A DNA stretch of 64,000 nucleotides from the NCBI GenBank assembly GCA_025786725.1, contig JAHLTZ010000022.1, forward strand, positions 186,001-250,000, in the 5' to 3' direction. The translations under genes and the position numbers were made by a program. Origin of the DNA: Syncephalis fuscata. Taxonomy: Eukaryota; Zoopagomycota; Zoopagomycetes; Zoopagales; Piptocephalidaceae. The notes under the pieces are model-generated. The model was not told where the DNA came from. It was given only the letters and a program-made list of their open reading frames with translations, and searched no databases. Numbering within the stretch: position 1 is the first letter of the stretch; each line of letters opens with the position of its first letter. Below, piece after piece: positions 1-11,769 of this stretch.

Positions 1-2802
1 GTCTGTTGACATTATGGTTTAAATTCGGCTATCAACCGGAAGTAAGTGCAGCTATTAACGAAGGATTCAGCACCGTCAGTATCGATACATGGCTTGAAGT
101 TATTCCACAGGTAAGTAATTCTATTGATTAATTCAATTGACTTAATATTATATATATTACATTATATTTCTAGTTAATTGCTCGAATTCACGCACCTAGT
201 CCAAGTGTTCGACGATTGATTCATCAATTGCTATCGGATGTTGGTCGACAACATCCACAAGCACTTGTCTATTCATTAACTGTTGCTTCAAAGTCTCAAA
301 GTGCTTCACGTAAACGGGCTGCCCTTAGTATTATGGATAAGATGCGTGTTCATCGACCAAGTCTTGTTGAACAGGTAAGTTGTTTATTCATTTCTATTAT
401 ACTATGTATTATATACTATATACTATATACTATATACTATATACTATACAACTACTTATTTATATTGATATGATTGTACATAATATTAGGCTTTATTGGT
501 CAGTCAAGAGCTAATCCGTGTTTCCATTCTTTGGCATGAGATGTGGCATGAAGGACTTGAAGAAGCATCACGTCTTTATTTCGGTGATCGTAATATTGAA
601 GGCATGTTTTCAGTACTTGCCCCATTACATGCCATGATGGAACGAGTAAGTAACAGGGCATGTATATAGTATGCAAATACTTACTAATCGCTATTAATAA
701 GGGACCGGAAACACTTCGTGAAATCTCATTTAACCAAGCATTTGGCCGTGACTTACAAGAAGCGCATGAACTGTGTCAACGCTATCAACATACCCTTGAT
801 GGAAATCATTTAAATCAAGCATGGGAACTCTACTACCAAGTGTTTAGACGTATTGCTAAACAATTGCCCCAATTAATTACCCTTGAATTACAATATGTAT
901 CACCAAAACTATTACAAGCGCACGATTTAGATATGGCTGTTCCCGGTAATAGATCGATATAATACGAATACCAAGAAAGTATTTACTAATCTCTATTATA
1001 TAGGTACATACAAATGTGGCGAGCCAGTCGTGACTATTCATAGCTTTGCACCAACACTCACGGTTATTACATCTAAACAACGACCACGTAAATTATCGCT
1101 TAAAGGCAGTGATGGTAAAGACTATCAGTATCTATTAAAAGGTATAGTATTATGGGCATTAGTAAAGTTAATGGTATTTAATGTATAGTCAATCATTAGG
1201 ACATGAGGATCTACGTCAAGATGAACGTGTTATGCAGCTATTTGGTCTTGTTAATACATTGTTACAAATCGATCCCGAGACCTTTAAGCGCCATTTAAGT
1301 ATTCGACGCTACGCAGTCATTCCATTATCACCAAATTCTGGTTTAATTGGATGGGTACCGCATACCGATACACTCCATGCGTTGATACGTGATTATCGAG
1401 AATCAAAGAAGATTCTACTGAATATTGAGCATTGTCTAATGCTTAAGATGGCACCTGATTACGATAATTTAACATTACTACAAAAGGTTGAAGTGTTTGA
1501 ATATGCACTCGAAAAGACAACTGGCCAAGATCTTTACCGGGTCTTATGGCTTAAGAGTCGTAATTCTGAGGTATGTAACTAAGTATTCGTCATACTAGTA
1601 ATTGACTCGATGATAATGTATAGTCATGGCTTGAAAGACGTACCAATTACACCCGATCATTGGCTGTTATGTCGATGGTGGGCTATATTCTTGGATTAGG
1701 CGATCGTCATCCGTCAAATCTTATGTTGGAACGGTATACGGGCAAGGTTGTACATATTGATTTTGGTGATTGTTTTGAAGTAAGTAGAGGCTATGACGAT
1801 TCCTTTATTTTTTCTTATATTTATATATTTATTAATAGGTGGCAATGCATCGTGAGAAATTCCCTGAACGTATTCCTTTCCGATTAACACGTATGCTTGT
1901 TAATGCCATGGAAGTAAGTAGATTTATACTAAGTGATGGGTAGCAGATAACAATAACAATAATAACCATCATCATCATCATCATCTATATTTAGGTCAGC
2001 GGTATTGAAGGCAATTTCCGTACAACGTGTGAAAATGTGATGCGTGTATTACGTGAAAACAAAGAAAGTCTTATGGCTGTACTTGAAGCATTTGTCTACG
2101 ATCCATTGATTAATTGGCGTCTTATGACAAATCATCCAAGTCCACGTCCAGGTAAGTAATTATTATTATTGTTGTTGTTGTTATTAATAGATTAATGAAT
2201 CGTATTTATTTCATTATGTTTTAATTAATATAGATGTTCGTCCAAATCGAAGCCATTCAGCTCATGGTAAGTAATAGAATGTTATACTGGGTATACTTGT
2301 AATATATAATACATAATATATCACCGCCTATTATATCTATTTAGGAGAAATACCCGATGATACAAGTCTTGCCACTAATAGTGCCGCACCTAGCCGTCGA
2401 GTATCAACACGCGATAATATGAATGGCACATCAGGTAAGTGGGGTATTGTTGTAATAACCATGTTACTAACATTTAATAGGCGAGGAAGCATTTAATAAA
2501 CCGGAAGCATTAAATGAACGGGCTGTCCACGTCATTACTCGTGTATCTAAGAAACTAACTGGTATGGCGTTGATGAAGATAATGAATCTATAAATACTAA
2601 TACAACCATATAACATTAATTAGGTCGTGATTTTAATCCAAATACAACGTTAGATGTACAAGATCAGGTCGAGAAACTTATTCAGCAGGCACGATCACCG
2701 GAGAATCTTTGTCAGTGCTATATCGGCTGGTATGTATTAAAGTATTTCAATCATCATTTGCTAACCATAACATGCTTTATTATTAGGTGTGCCTTTTGGT
2801 AA
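1..2802 (+). CDS. tor: TOR kinase (target of rapamycin), 3' part, runs off the window
   Basis: This is the C-terminal half of the phosphatidylinositol-3-kinase-related Ser/Thr kinase that controls growth in TORC1/TORC2. I can place 14 exons: 1-110, 174-374, 490-645, 702-945, 1004-1141, 1200-1570, 1624-1779, 1839-1913, 1995-2151, 2234-2266, 2345-2434, 2481-2561, 2624-2729 and 2787-2802. All read in frame with GT-AG introns. In order they encode the end of the FAT region ([28 protein letters not shown]), the FRB domain ([20 protein letters not shown]), the kinase domain with GLGDRHPSN (catalytic loop) and HIDFGD (DFG), and the FATC tail ending CYIGWCAFW. The FRB residues that contact rapamycin-FKBP12 are present: the Ser of EEASRLYFG and the Trp and Phe of [14 protein letters not shown] 160-residue insert between kinase and FATC is spread over several tiny exons. 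The 5' end lies outside the window. Identity is near certain from motif identity along the whole stretch. Confidence 0.97.
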
Positions 2803-2869
2803 AATCAAAAGATAAAGAATAGTAGTATGTCAACATGTGACAGTAACACGACATATATATATATATCTC

Positions 2870-5143
2870 TTAATCCCAATATTTAATTGTGCCATCCCAA
2901 CTGGCCGTGGCCACTTTTGACGTCTCATGTGGATGCCAAGCACAATCAATGAGTACTTTGTCGTGTGCTTTCATTTTTCTAATTAAATAGTTATTTACAC
3001 AGTTACTATTTGTTACATATTGTGATACTTACTTTAATATACGGCTTGTCTTCCAGTCCCATATCCATAAATGACCACTTGAGTCGCCTGATATTAAATA
3101 GCGGCCATCAGGTGAGAAGTTTGGCTGGCATGCATAACCAGCGACCATATGACCAACAAATCGCTTTCGTCTATTTTGTTTAAATCGATCCTGTGCGCCA
3201 AATACTAGGATCTGGTTATCAAGTGACTGTGCCACAAGCCATTTATCTGTTAGATAACAATAATAATATTTGTTAGTTAGTTGTATAGCTATCATGGGTT
3301 GCAGTATTAAATGGCTACTATTTACTTACTATTGGGATGCAGAGCAACAGCTGGCATACTATACATATCTGGTTCGGCAACATATTTGATAACTACTGGA
3401 ATGCCAAATTCCCATACGCGTAGTGTTTTATCATCAGACGTGGTAACAAATCGACGATTTTCATCAACAAAGGTAATTGTATTGACCGCACCTAAATGCT
3501 GATCATATTCCTGTTCTATATCACCAGTATTTACATTATACTATAGTGTACAATAATCGATTAGTATTAAGGCTGTTTCACAATGCTTATGAATGGATGT
3601 AACCTACTTGAGTGATCTTTTTATCAGAACATCCAACTAAAAATGAATCTGGATGATCCGGATTAAATCGAACACAATAAGGGATTTTACCATTACTGAA
3701 AGCGCTAATGCATTTGCCTAAACAACAAAATAGTTAATTAGTGTATAATAATACATAATTAAATAAAATAATGTTATAGAATTACTATATACCTGTCTCG
3801 GTGTCCCATAGCTTAATTGTTGTGTCGTAACTGGCACTTAAAAATTGTCGGCCATCAGGTGTAAAGCAAATGTCACGTACAGCCTTTTCATGACCTAAAA
3901 ATGTGCGTAGACATTGTCGTTGATGATAAACATCCCATAGCTAAATGTCATAATAAGCAATATGATTAATATAGTTAATAAATGTTGAACTACCTTAATC
4001 TTTGTATCCATTCCGGCTGATAACAAAAGATGACCAGATTGTGGAAAGAATCGAATAGCCGATACGCCCTTTGTATGACCAGTAAATGTATGGATTTGTT
4101 TTTTAGGTAAAAAGCACTGTTGAGCACCCGATTCACCAAGTAGATCAATGCCCAAATCTTTTGGTATATGCATGTAAGTACGTCCTTGATAGTCATATTC
4201 CTCTCGGCCTATATTTATACATTAGTAACTGTAGTATATATATGTATATATATATGTAAAAAGTAAACTAAACTTACCATGGAAAATGGTCTCCTCGTTG
4301 CCTGCAGCAATCTTATGCCGTTGTCTCTCCATTGGTGCCGGTTCTTCAGGCACCACTTCTTTCTCTTTCTCTTTCTATTATTATTATTTCACTGTAATTA
4401 GATTCAATACAAATCAATTTAATCTTAAATTACCTCTTCTGCTTCTTCTGTCTCTTCAGATGGCTGTGGTGGTGGTGGTGGTGGCATCATATCATCTGTA
4501 TTAAAACCTGCCCATGGTCCCTGATAAGCGTTATCGCCATCGACCACGGTAACATCACCACGAGCCTTACGCTTAGGTCCAGCATCTTTTCGTGACTTTT
4601 GCGTGGCCTTTGATAGATTCTGTTCGTATGTATTCACCTTATCTACATCGCCTACATAGCCGGTGCCATCCTTACCAGTGCCAATACTGCCAGCCACCGT
4701 ATAGTTAAGTAACGATGGATCACGCGCATAGCCTCGTGCTTGAAAGTTGTAATACTGTGAATCAAAATCGTAGTTGGCATAGGCTTGCTCCTCGACATGT
4801 CCAGCTGCCACGTTCTTTTCAACACCACAGCCGGCCAACATGCCACGAATACCGCCAAATGTTGGATTCTCTGGACCGAGCATAGGCCGATGGAGATCTT
4901 CGTAGTTTACATTAACGGCCATCTCGCGATCGGTTGGGTAAAGTGTAATCTGACGATTCGAGCCATAGTTCTAGGTACGTATGAACGTTTAAAAACTAAA
5001 CACTTAATATACTGTTAAGTAGAACTTACTTCTACACTGACATCGGGAGTGGCATCAACGCGGATTCGCTTTGTAGATTGTGCTGCGGTGGCCTCGGATT
5101 CTTGATCGGAATCCGACGCATAAACACTGCCCAACAGATCCAT
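2870..5143 (-). CDS. prp17: PRP17/CDC40 pre-mRNA splicing factor, WD40 protein
   Basis: This is a second-step spliceosomal WD40 protein. The ATG at 5143 opens [15 protein letters not shown], the acidic N-terminus typical of Cdc40/Prp17. A large second exon (about 4975-4433) carries NPTFGG and a basic [15 protein letters not shown] stretch. The following exons encode a seven-bladed propeller: [31 protein letters not shown], blades with KLWD-like and [10 protein letters not shown]-like motifs, [24 protein letters not shown], and a last blade ending [13 protein letters not shown] before a TAA at 2870. Introns are 50-90 bp. It converges on TOR with 67 bp between stop codons, so the 3' UTRs probably overlap. 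No frameshift was needed to read it. Confidence 0.93.
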
Positions 5144-5811
5144 CGAATATATGTTTAAAGCGATATAATAGATGGGAGATGCAAAAGAGCAAGATGGAAT
5201 TAGATGAACACAGATTATAAAACTATTTTAAAATGGACTTGTTTTGTTATTTGGTTAGTTAATCTATTTGTCTATTGTTCAGTAAGCATATACCTCTATT
5301 CACCTACCATCTTTGTTGTATATTTATTCTATTATATACTATTATATGCTATACTGAATACACTATATATTTTAACATTACCCTTCCACTCACTGTGTAA
5401 TATGCACTATAGCTGCAACACTGCTAACATACTATTTTTATTGTATATTTATCCTATTGCATATTATTTTATGTTGTTTAGCTTCGCACTATTCAAATCA
5501 TTACGCGTTTAGTCCTAGTTTTATTATTAATAAAAGTCGGTTTAATTCGTTCATTTTATTTAGCAAACTACATTTACGTGGTCTGTAATGAATATATGCA
5601 TACTGGATAATGAATCTATGACGATGAGCATTTTAGACTTTGATGTCATTTACCGCCCATCATCATGTTCAATAGAACAGATGCGTAGTTCGATTACGCA
5701 AATGTTACTAGATTTAGGTATTTAACGCAAAATATAATAAATAGTTAATAAATCGAATAATAAATCACTTTATTAGTTATTCTCAACAAACCTTACAAAA
5801 TAAAATCTTGC
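5144..5811. other. Intergenic, AT-rich, with one short unexplained reading frame
   Basis: This is the spacer between the starts of PRP17 and the end of the oxidoreductase gene. Most is low-complexity AT with no credible gene. One exception is an open stretch from an acceptor-like TTTATTTAG at 5555-5563 to a TAA near 5724. It reads like balanced coding sequence (MTMSILDFDVIYRPSS, then IEQMRSSITQMLLDLG) and has an in-frame ATG at 5588. A possible upstream exon begins at ATG 5204 and would end at a GTAAGC donor near 5282, but the implied intron of about 280 bp is longer than usual here. I do not recognise the product. Confidence 0.3.
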
Positions 5812-7577
5812 TTAGGATTTAACGTCAAAAGTAACACCATGCTCATGTAAGCGATCAGCCAAATCAGTCTTCCAAAAAGCGGCTGCTGGAGTCAATACAC
5901 CAGAAGGTATACGTTTCTTTTCCTTACGATCCAATAGCACATAGGCCGATTGGATTAAACAAATGGCCGTACCAGGATAGCCTGGATTAGGTCCGGTAAC
6001 TGTTACTTCTACCTGCACAGTTGATGGCTTACTTTCATCGCTATCAGCTGAACCCGCCGTATCTACTTGTCGATAGCCATAGCCCATCATTTGTTGACGG
6101 AATCCGGTAGCTTCAATTGTTTCTAATGTAGGGCCATTTGATGACACTACACCAGCGGTAAATAGTCGAGGATAGCGAAGAAGTTGACGCTGCATAAATG
6201 GTATTTGTGCCAGTATAGTGATCCATGCTGCCCATCCCATGGCAATTAATGCAACGGGCAAAGCATAGAATGGTAGTAGCATACGTGGTACATAGTGTAC
6301 GGCTGGTGGCGGCGTTTTACGACGATAATGACTCTGTTTCGCCGCTTTGCCATCATCTTGTTGCTTCTTCTTATTCTTCTTTTTCTTATCCTTTCGTTTG
6401 CTGTTGGATGTCTCGTTGGCTGCATCGGAATCCGAATCACTCGAAAAACCGAAGTTAATGCGGCCCATGCTGCTGCTCCACCTGACAAATTTTGTTGTTT
6501 TGCCTCAATTGCTAGTTTTTGCTGTGCTATAAGCCGTCGTGACATCTCGGTAATACTGCCATCCGTTAATGGATAGGGTGCCGTCCAGTGAAACGGGAAT
6601 AAGCGGCCAAAAAAGCCACGATTCGTCTCTTGGGCGGCAATACGTGTTTCGATGCCTATTGGTAACCAAGAAGATGGCTTGGCTACTGCGTAGGTAACTG
6701 GATACTTTTTATCGACTGCTTGTTCCAATTGAATAATTTCGCCTAAATGGCTCATTTCGTGGACTACACAATAAAATAGTTACTATTAACAATATCCACG
6801 CTCATATCAATATAATAGTATACTTACTGGCTGTCTGATAGGTACCACTGTTGATTAAAGCACCGCTACCGCTACCGGGAAATGTATAAAACGACTCTAT
6901 TACTGTTGGTACTGCATGTTGCACTTCCAAAGCATGAATTGTTTTAAGAATACCCATTTCCGCTGGTATCTATAGAACAATGAGATGTGTTAGCTTTCTG
7001 ATCGCAGTGTAGAAAAACAATAGCCGGTGCGCTTACACTATCATAGCCACAGGCATGTACAATTGATACATTGTTTGCATGAGCTTGTTCGCCGTATTTC
7101 TCAATTGACTGTAGAATAAAGGCGGGTTCACCCGTAATATCAACGTAATGGGCACCCTGTTCAACACATGCTTTTACGACTGGTTCGCCGTAAAGTCTGT
7201 ATGGTCCGACGCAGCTGGCTACAACACGGGCCGTTTTGCCATGCTAACCAACGAAGGCACTGATGTAACATCGGCTACTAACAGTTGCGGCGATTTAACT
7301 GCGGTTGCTGTATGGCCGCACTGCTACTGTTAGTAGCCTCTTCAGTACTGGCATATTGTTGTTTTAGCCGAGCTAATACTTGGCGTAGTTTCTCCTCGGA
7401 ACGTCCGGCTATGGCCCAGCGTAAAGGTCGACCAAGGCTCGTCTCTATTTGAGATAGTGTTCGCCATACTTCTTTAACAACAAACTCGCCGGTAAAGCCA
7501 GTTGCTCCAAACACAACTATATCCAGGTCTTTATCCTCGTCTCGGCTATGTAAACGAGCCGCTATATCTTCAAACAT
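5812..7577 (-). CDS. Saccharopine dehydrogenase-like oxidoreductase (SCCPDH type), apparently frameshifted
   Basis: This is a membrane-associated NAD(P)-binding oxidoreductase of the SCCPDH family. I chose the ATG at 7577 (MFEDIAARLHSRDEDKDLDI) because the Rossmann motif VVFGATGFTGE follows at about residue 22; an in-frame extension to 7715 has no family support. Next come RWAIAGRSEEKL, RVVASCVGPYRLYGEPVV, VDITGEPAF and VHACGYDS, all family hallmarks, then IGIETRIAAQ and a hydrophobic segment (LLPFYALPVALIAMGWAAWI) near the C-terminus. Two short introns lie near 6760-6830 and 6970-7035. Three single-base losses are needed to keep the conserved frame, near 7288-7292, 7228-7233 and 6462-6466, each in a GC-rich run beside CGCC or GGCC. 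It is either a decayed gene or one carrying sequence errors. Natural substrate unknown; Lys9-type saccharopine activity should not be assumed. Confidence 0.85.
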
Positions 7578-8500
7578 ATCGTTATTGCTAGCAAACGTAA
7601 AAAATAATTGCGAAAAAGATAACGGCAGTGCTTTTGCCGTTAGTTGAACATTTAAACCAAAGGACGTATCAAGTCTCCAGAGATAACACGTGTGATGCAT
7701 TCTAAAAATAGCCATATTTTGACGGATGACATGTTCTACAATAGTGACTTCTTTATAAACTTAATTTTACAGCAATTTTTGATGTTTGCATCTATAGCAG
7801 ATAACAATAATTATATGTATATAAAAGCTTGCAGTTACGTTTCTTTAGTTTAGAAAAGTAACTAAGCTATTAAATATGATGATAAGATTATTAATAAAAA
7901 GAATTAATACTCTAGTTTACTACTATAAAATTAGTGTTTTTTGTTAACTATTAAATGCATCTTAAGATAAAGTAAGTTAATTAAATGCTGTTTATTGCAA
8001 TTCAATATATCATCACTATCTTTGCCAGTATATATAGACTAAAATAACCATGATTAAAAACTTGTTAGTATTTAAAAGTCAGAGGTAATGATTTTTGAAA
8101 AAGGATTCTTATCTAATTGCTATATTGCTTTTAGAGACGGTCCAATGTAGATATTGAATACTTGATTTGACAATATCTTACCTTCACCATATATATTTTA
8201 TAAATAAGCCAGTATGGTATTAACTTATAATTCTATTAGTTTATAAGAATAATTTTATTGCTAGTATAATCTATTTCTATTTGTTTGTAGGTATCCTAAC
8301 ACTTTGCAATCAAAACACTAGTTGAATAGCATTTATAATATGGCTTATTTTATACTCATAACAATGTCTAAATAGTGCTGTTTATTTGTTAAAAGATATC
8401 TATTTTCACATTCTTATGGTAATAATAGCTAATCATGCTTAATTTGTTTAAAGTCACTTTATTGTTTGAAATTGACGTCGCTGGAGTAAAAACCGTTAGA
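7578..8500. other. Intergenic, AT-rich, no gene seen
   Basis: The spacer runs from the start of the oxidoreductase gene to the end of the kinase-fold gene A. It is AT-rich with no long reading frame and no recognisable RNA gene. Runs of ATTAATAAAA and similar may serve as polyadenylation signals. Confidence 0.5.
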
Positions 8501-9559
8501 TCAGCGGGAATTAATCAATAAGCCTTTAAGAACTGTTGGAAGCATGGGTTTGGTCTGAGCTTCACTGTAGCCAAAACGCATATAAAAACCAGTAACCAAT
8601 TCTGTCACTGTCTTGTCAAATTTTTGCGTCTGTGCCTTATATGCACTATTTCCGAAGAAACCAACAGATCTAACATTTAAAAAGCCACTTGACTTGACAA
8701 ATTTAATCTCGTGTTCACCGATAATAGTCACAGCTAATCATTAAATTAGCATTATTGCTATATGCTATTATATAACTTACTTGAGCTGTCCATATAATAA
8801 TACCATCCCAATTCTTTTAAAAGCTGGAATCCTATAGAATATTTGGTTAGTTTTGCTTAAGAATATGGTTTGGATACCTACCTTTCTTAAGCTTATTAAC
8901 AAAGTTTTGTATATAAGCTTGTGTTAGTTTGGGATCTCGAGATTTAAGAGAAAGGTCTCGATATCTATCAGCAACGATATAAGGATGCTCGTGGACTCCA
9001 TAGTCCGACACTAAATAACAATAAGTGTCTAAACTGAGCTGATACCGCCTAATAGGGCAGTTAATAATACTTTTGGCTTCATAGCCTTCTGGTGTATTGT
9101 ATTTTGCGTTCATGCATTTCTATTCACACAATTAGACAAATTATTTAAAATTTTAGCGATTATTTCTTACTATGTAAAAGCTATAAGGAAGCATATTGTG
9201 TTCTTTAATAGTTGCACAGTGGACTTCAACACGTGCATCTTTTAATGTCCCATAAGCGCCTAGCCCAATGCCAATTGGGCCTTTAAGTACAAGTCCATCT
9301 TCATTAAACGCATTTGGTTGTCCAACTGCATATCTAAAAAATGACTTGCGTCCTAAATCATAGTATAGTTGGTATTACTGTAGCACGACATATGTAACCA
9401 CCTACCACTATCCCATCCATATGAAGTTGGCACTATTTGTTTGTTGTTTACGTTATCAATAGGCCCTACTCTTACTCCAGCAACATCGTGTATTGTTGAA
9501 ACCAGCAACAAAATAGTAGTAACAGCGGAAAAAGTAAGTTGTTTTGTAAGCAGCATCAT
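8501..9559 (-). CDS. Secreted kinase-fold protein A (divergent pseudokinase-like)
   Basis: The ATG at 9559 (a second ATG follows directly) opens a clear signal peptide, MMLLTKQLTFSAVTTILLLV, ending near VAGVR. Four introns separate about five exons. After the signal come features that align in order with a protein kinase: a glycine-loop-like GPIGIGLGAYGTLKDARV, a VAIK-like CATIKEH with a Lys, a hinge-like HPYIVADRYRDLSL, an alpha-E-like LLKELGWYYYMDSS where HRD would be, and IKFVKSSGF where DFG would be. A short C-lobe ends at a TGA at 8501. HRD and DFG are not intact, so catalysis is unlikely. The kinase reading is mine from motif order, not from a search. It shares plan and signal peptide with the genes at 20540-21837 and 27165-28399, and an effector or luminal role is possible. 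The catalytic half is so degenerate that a non-kinase origin remains possible. Confidence 0.7.
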
Positions 9560-10502
9560 GTAAAATGGTCGTTTCTAATCTAAAGTCTATGAAACTTTAA
9601 AAAAGTAAAAGAATGTTGATGATATAACTTGCAATGAAATTTTGTCGGCAAAATGGTGAAGGTGAAAGATAAACAGACTTATTTTCTTGAAAGTAACGTG
9701 TATTTATATCGACAACATCAAATATAATAGTGAGAATAAATAGTTTAACCAGACGAATATGAAATACACAGCTATGCAACTACGCTTGAATTTCAATCAA
9801 TCAAACGGTACTGATTTGAGATTGTAAACTTATGGAAGTTACAATACTGAATGCAGAATTCTGAGTTAGAACGTTTCAGGTTTTTGTTGTATTGGCAAAA
9901 TGGCAGGTAGGAGATATAAAACTGCATAGATATTAATATGGAAAAACAAACTATTAGCTTAAAACACTACTTTCTAATTATAGCATTTCAGAATTAACTA
10001 ATCAATGGCAAATGGAATCTTCAAATAACGATTGTCAAAAATACAATGCACATCTTGAATCAGTATATGCAAAAAGTGCAATGCTTCAATACAACGTTTA
10101 GAATGTAAAATAACTTTGTAGCTGCATTATTATTATATTATCTAGGGAATTATTAGCAAGCTCCTAGTAAACAAATAAAAAGTAATCATCGCATGTAACA
10201 CTATCTGGAGTGAAACTGCTATAAGCTAATACGATCATTGCCAAAGATTTGATCTGCTATAAATATTACGCGCACAACTCAATATTATTTTAAGCGTATT
10301 CTTTATTTGCACTAAACAATTAACTATAATTAGTAGAATAATATAAAACAAAACATAATAAAAGGCTGTTGAGTCCAGGTTTGAATAAGCTGTCTAACAA
10401 TATGATTACAACATTAATTACCATTACCATTAAATAAATATCATTACATTATCATAAATGAAGATATGTAATATATTTATCATTGTAGATAAAACCATTT
10501 AT
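9560..10502. other. Intergenic, AT-rich, no gene seen
   Basis: The spacer is upstream of kinase-fold gene A and downstream of the FKBP gene. Short reading frames here (for example on the minus strand near 9600-9780) have no family resemblance and skewed AT composition. An AATAAATA cluster at 10430-10470 lies just 3' of the FKBP stop and is a likely polyadenylation region. Confidence 0.5.
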
Positions 10503-11769
10503 TTATAACTCGTCATGTGCTTCGTCTTCTTTAGCCTCAGCTTCAGCTTCTTCCTTGTTCAACTTAGTTAGCGTTTCCTCAACCTGCTCCCAAGCTTTCT
10601 TTAAATTAGCTTCGCGTAGTACTTTCATTTCATCGGCTTCTTTTTCCATTTCTGCTGCTCTTCCCTTGTCACCATAACCATAGCTTTCCTTGACCTTCTT
10701 TTTCTTTTGCTTTTTAGCCTTCTTATTCTTCTTTTTATTCTCTTGGTCTGCATCTAGTTTTTTGTCATGCTCCATTTCTGCTTTAAAAACAGCATCAAAC
10801 TCTTCAGATATTCTTTTTTCTTTCTCTTTATCCTCTTCGGTTTTCTCGCTGTCGTCACTATTTATAAAATCGTTTATCGCATTGTCCATTGCTTTCTTTG
10901 CTTTCTTATCAACTGGACCACCTGGAAAACCGTTGACTTCCAGTAGCTCAACATCAAATAACAATGCAGCATTGGCTATGGTTCCAGCAAGTCTCCATAA
11001 GTAATTAAATTACTGTGTCGAATATTAGCTACTCACGTGGAATATCTGGCGGACTGCCCATCGCACCGTAGCCTAATTAATGATTACGCATTAAAGCTTG
11101 TATAAACAATAGATCGATCTCCATTACTTACCAAGATCGGCCGGGAAGACTAGTCGACGGTGTTCTCCAATACACATACTAATTAATAGATGGAATGAGT
11201 AAGTGATTATAGGTGATTTTATATTAATTACCCAGGAATGCCTTGATCCCAGCCTAAATAGAATTGAATTGATTGCTAATATATAAATATTCATATAAAA
11301 CCTACCTTGAATAACTTGTCCCATACCTAATGTTATAGTATATAATTGAAATTAGTTATGAATCTAAATAACCATGATTAACAAATATTACTAACCAAGA
11401 GTAAATTCGAATGGAACGCCACGATCAAGTGAAGAATCAAATTTAACATCATCAGCATGTCGTCTGCCCGTGTAATGCATCTTAAGCGTATCTCTATCCA
11501 TTAATTCATCTTCATTAATAATACTTTAGTTTTATTATCTATTTACTTACCCTTTCTTTGCTTTTACCAAGCAATCTTCTTCAGGTATTCTCTTTTTAAC
11601 GCCTATATCATTATTTGTTAGTACTCAATGATACAGCCTATTGTATAAAATGGTGTGCATAATTACCAATACGCAGCTCAGTAGGTGGCGTTTTCTTTTT
11701 CTCCGCCATCACCACAGTTGTAGTGAGGCCTAGGACCGTCAACAAGGTAAAAAGCCGCGTCAATTGCAT
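10503..11769 (-). CDS. ER-lumen FKBP-type peptidyl-prolyl isomerase with long charged tail and HDEL
   Basis: This is a FKBP2-class prolyl cis-trans isomerase of the secretory pathway. The ATG at 11769 begins [20 protein letters not shown], a signal peptide ending near MAEKKK; an in-frame frame further upstream would bury it. The FKBP domain follows over several small exons: [54 protein letters not shown] and [12 protein letters not shown]. The active-site Tyr, Asp, Trp and Ile-Gln-Gly positions are present. The last exon adds about 140 residues of Lys/Glu-rich, probably helical sequence, with a [14 protein letters not shown] run, ending AHDEL. The terminal HDEL is a standard fungal ER retrieval signal. 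FKBP2 proteins usually stop soon after the catalytic domain, so the charged tail is the unusual part. No frameshift is seen. Confidence 0.92.

Noticed and set aside
5204-5512. 102-codon frame rich in Tyr, Ile, Leu and Phe
   Set aside because: Composition is that of translated AT-rich spacer; only its first 26 codons up to a GTAAGC are of slight interest.
7578-7715. N-terminal extension of the oxidoreductase frame
   Set aside because: It is in frame, but the family begins near the Rossmann motif and the extension has no targeting or domain character.
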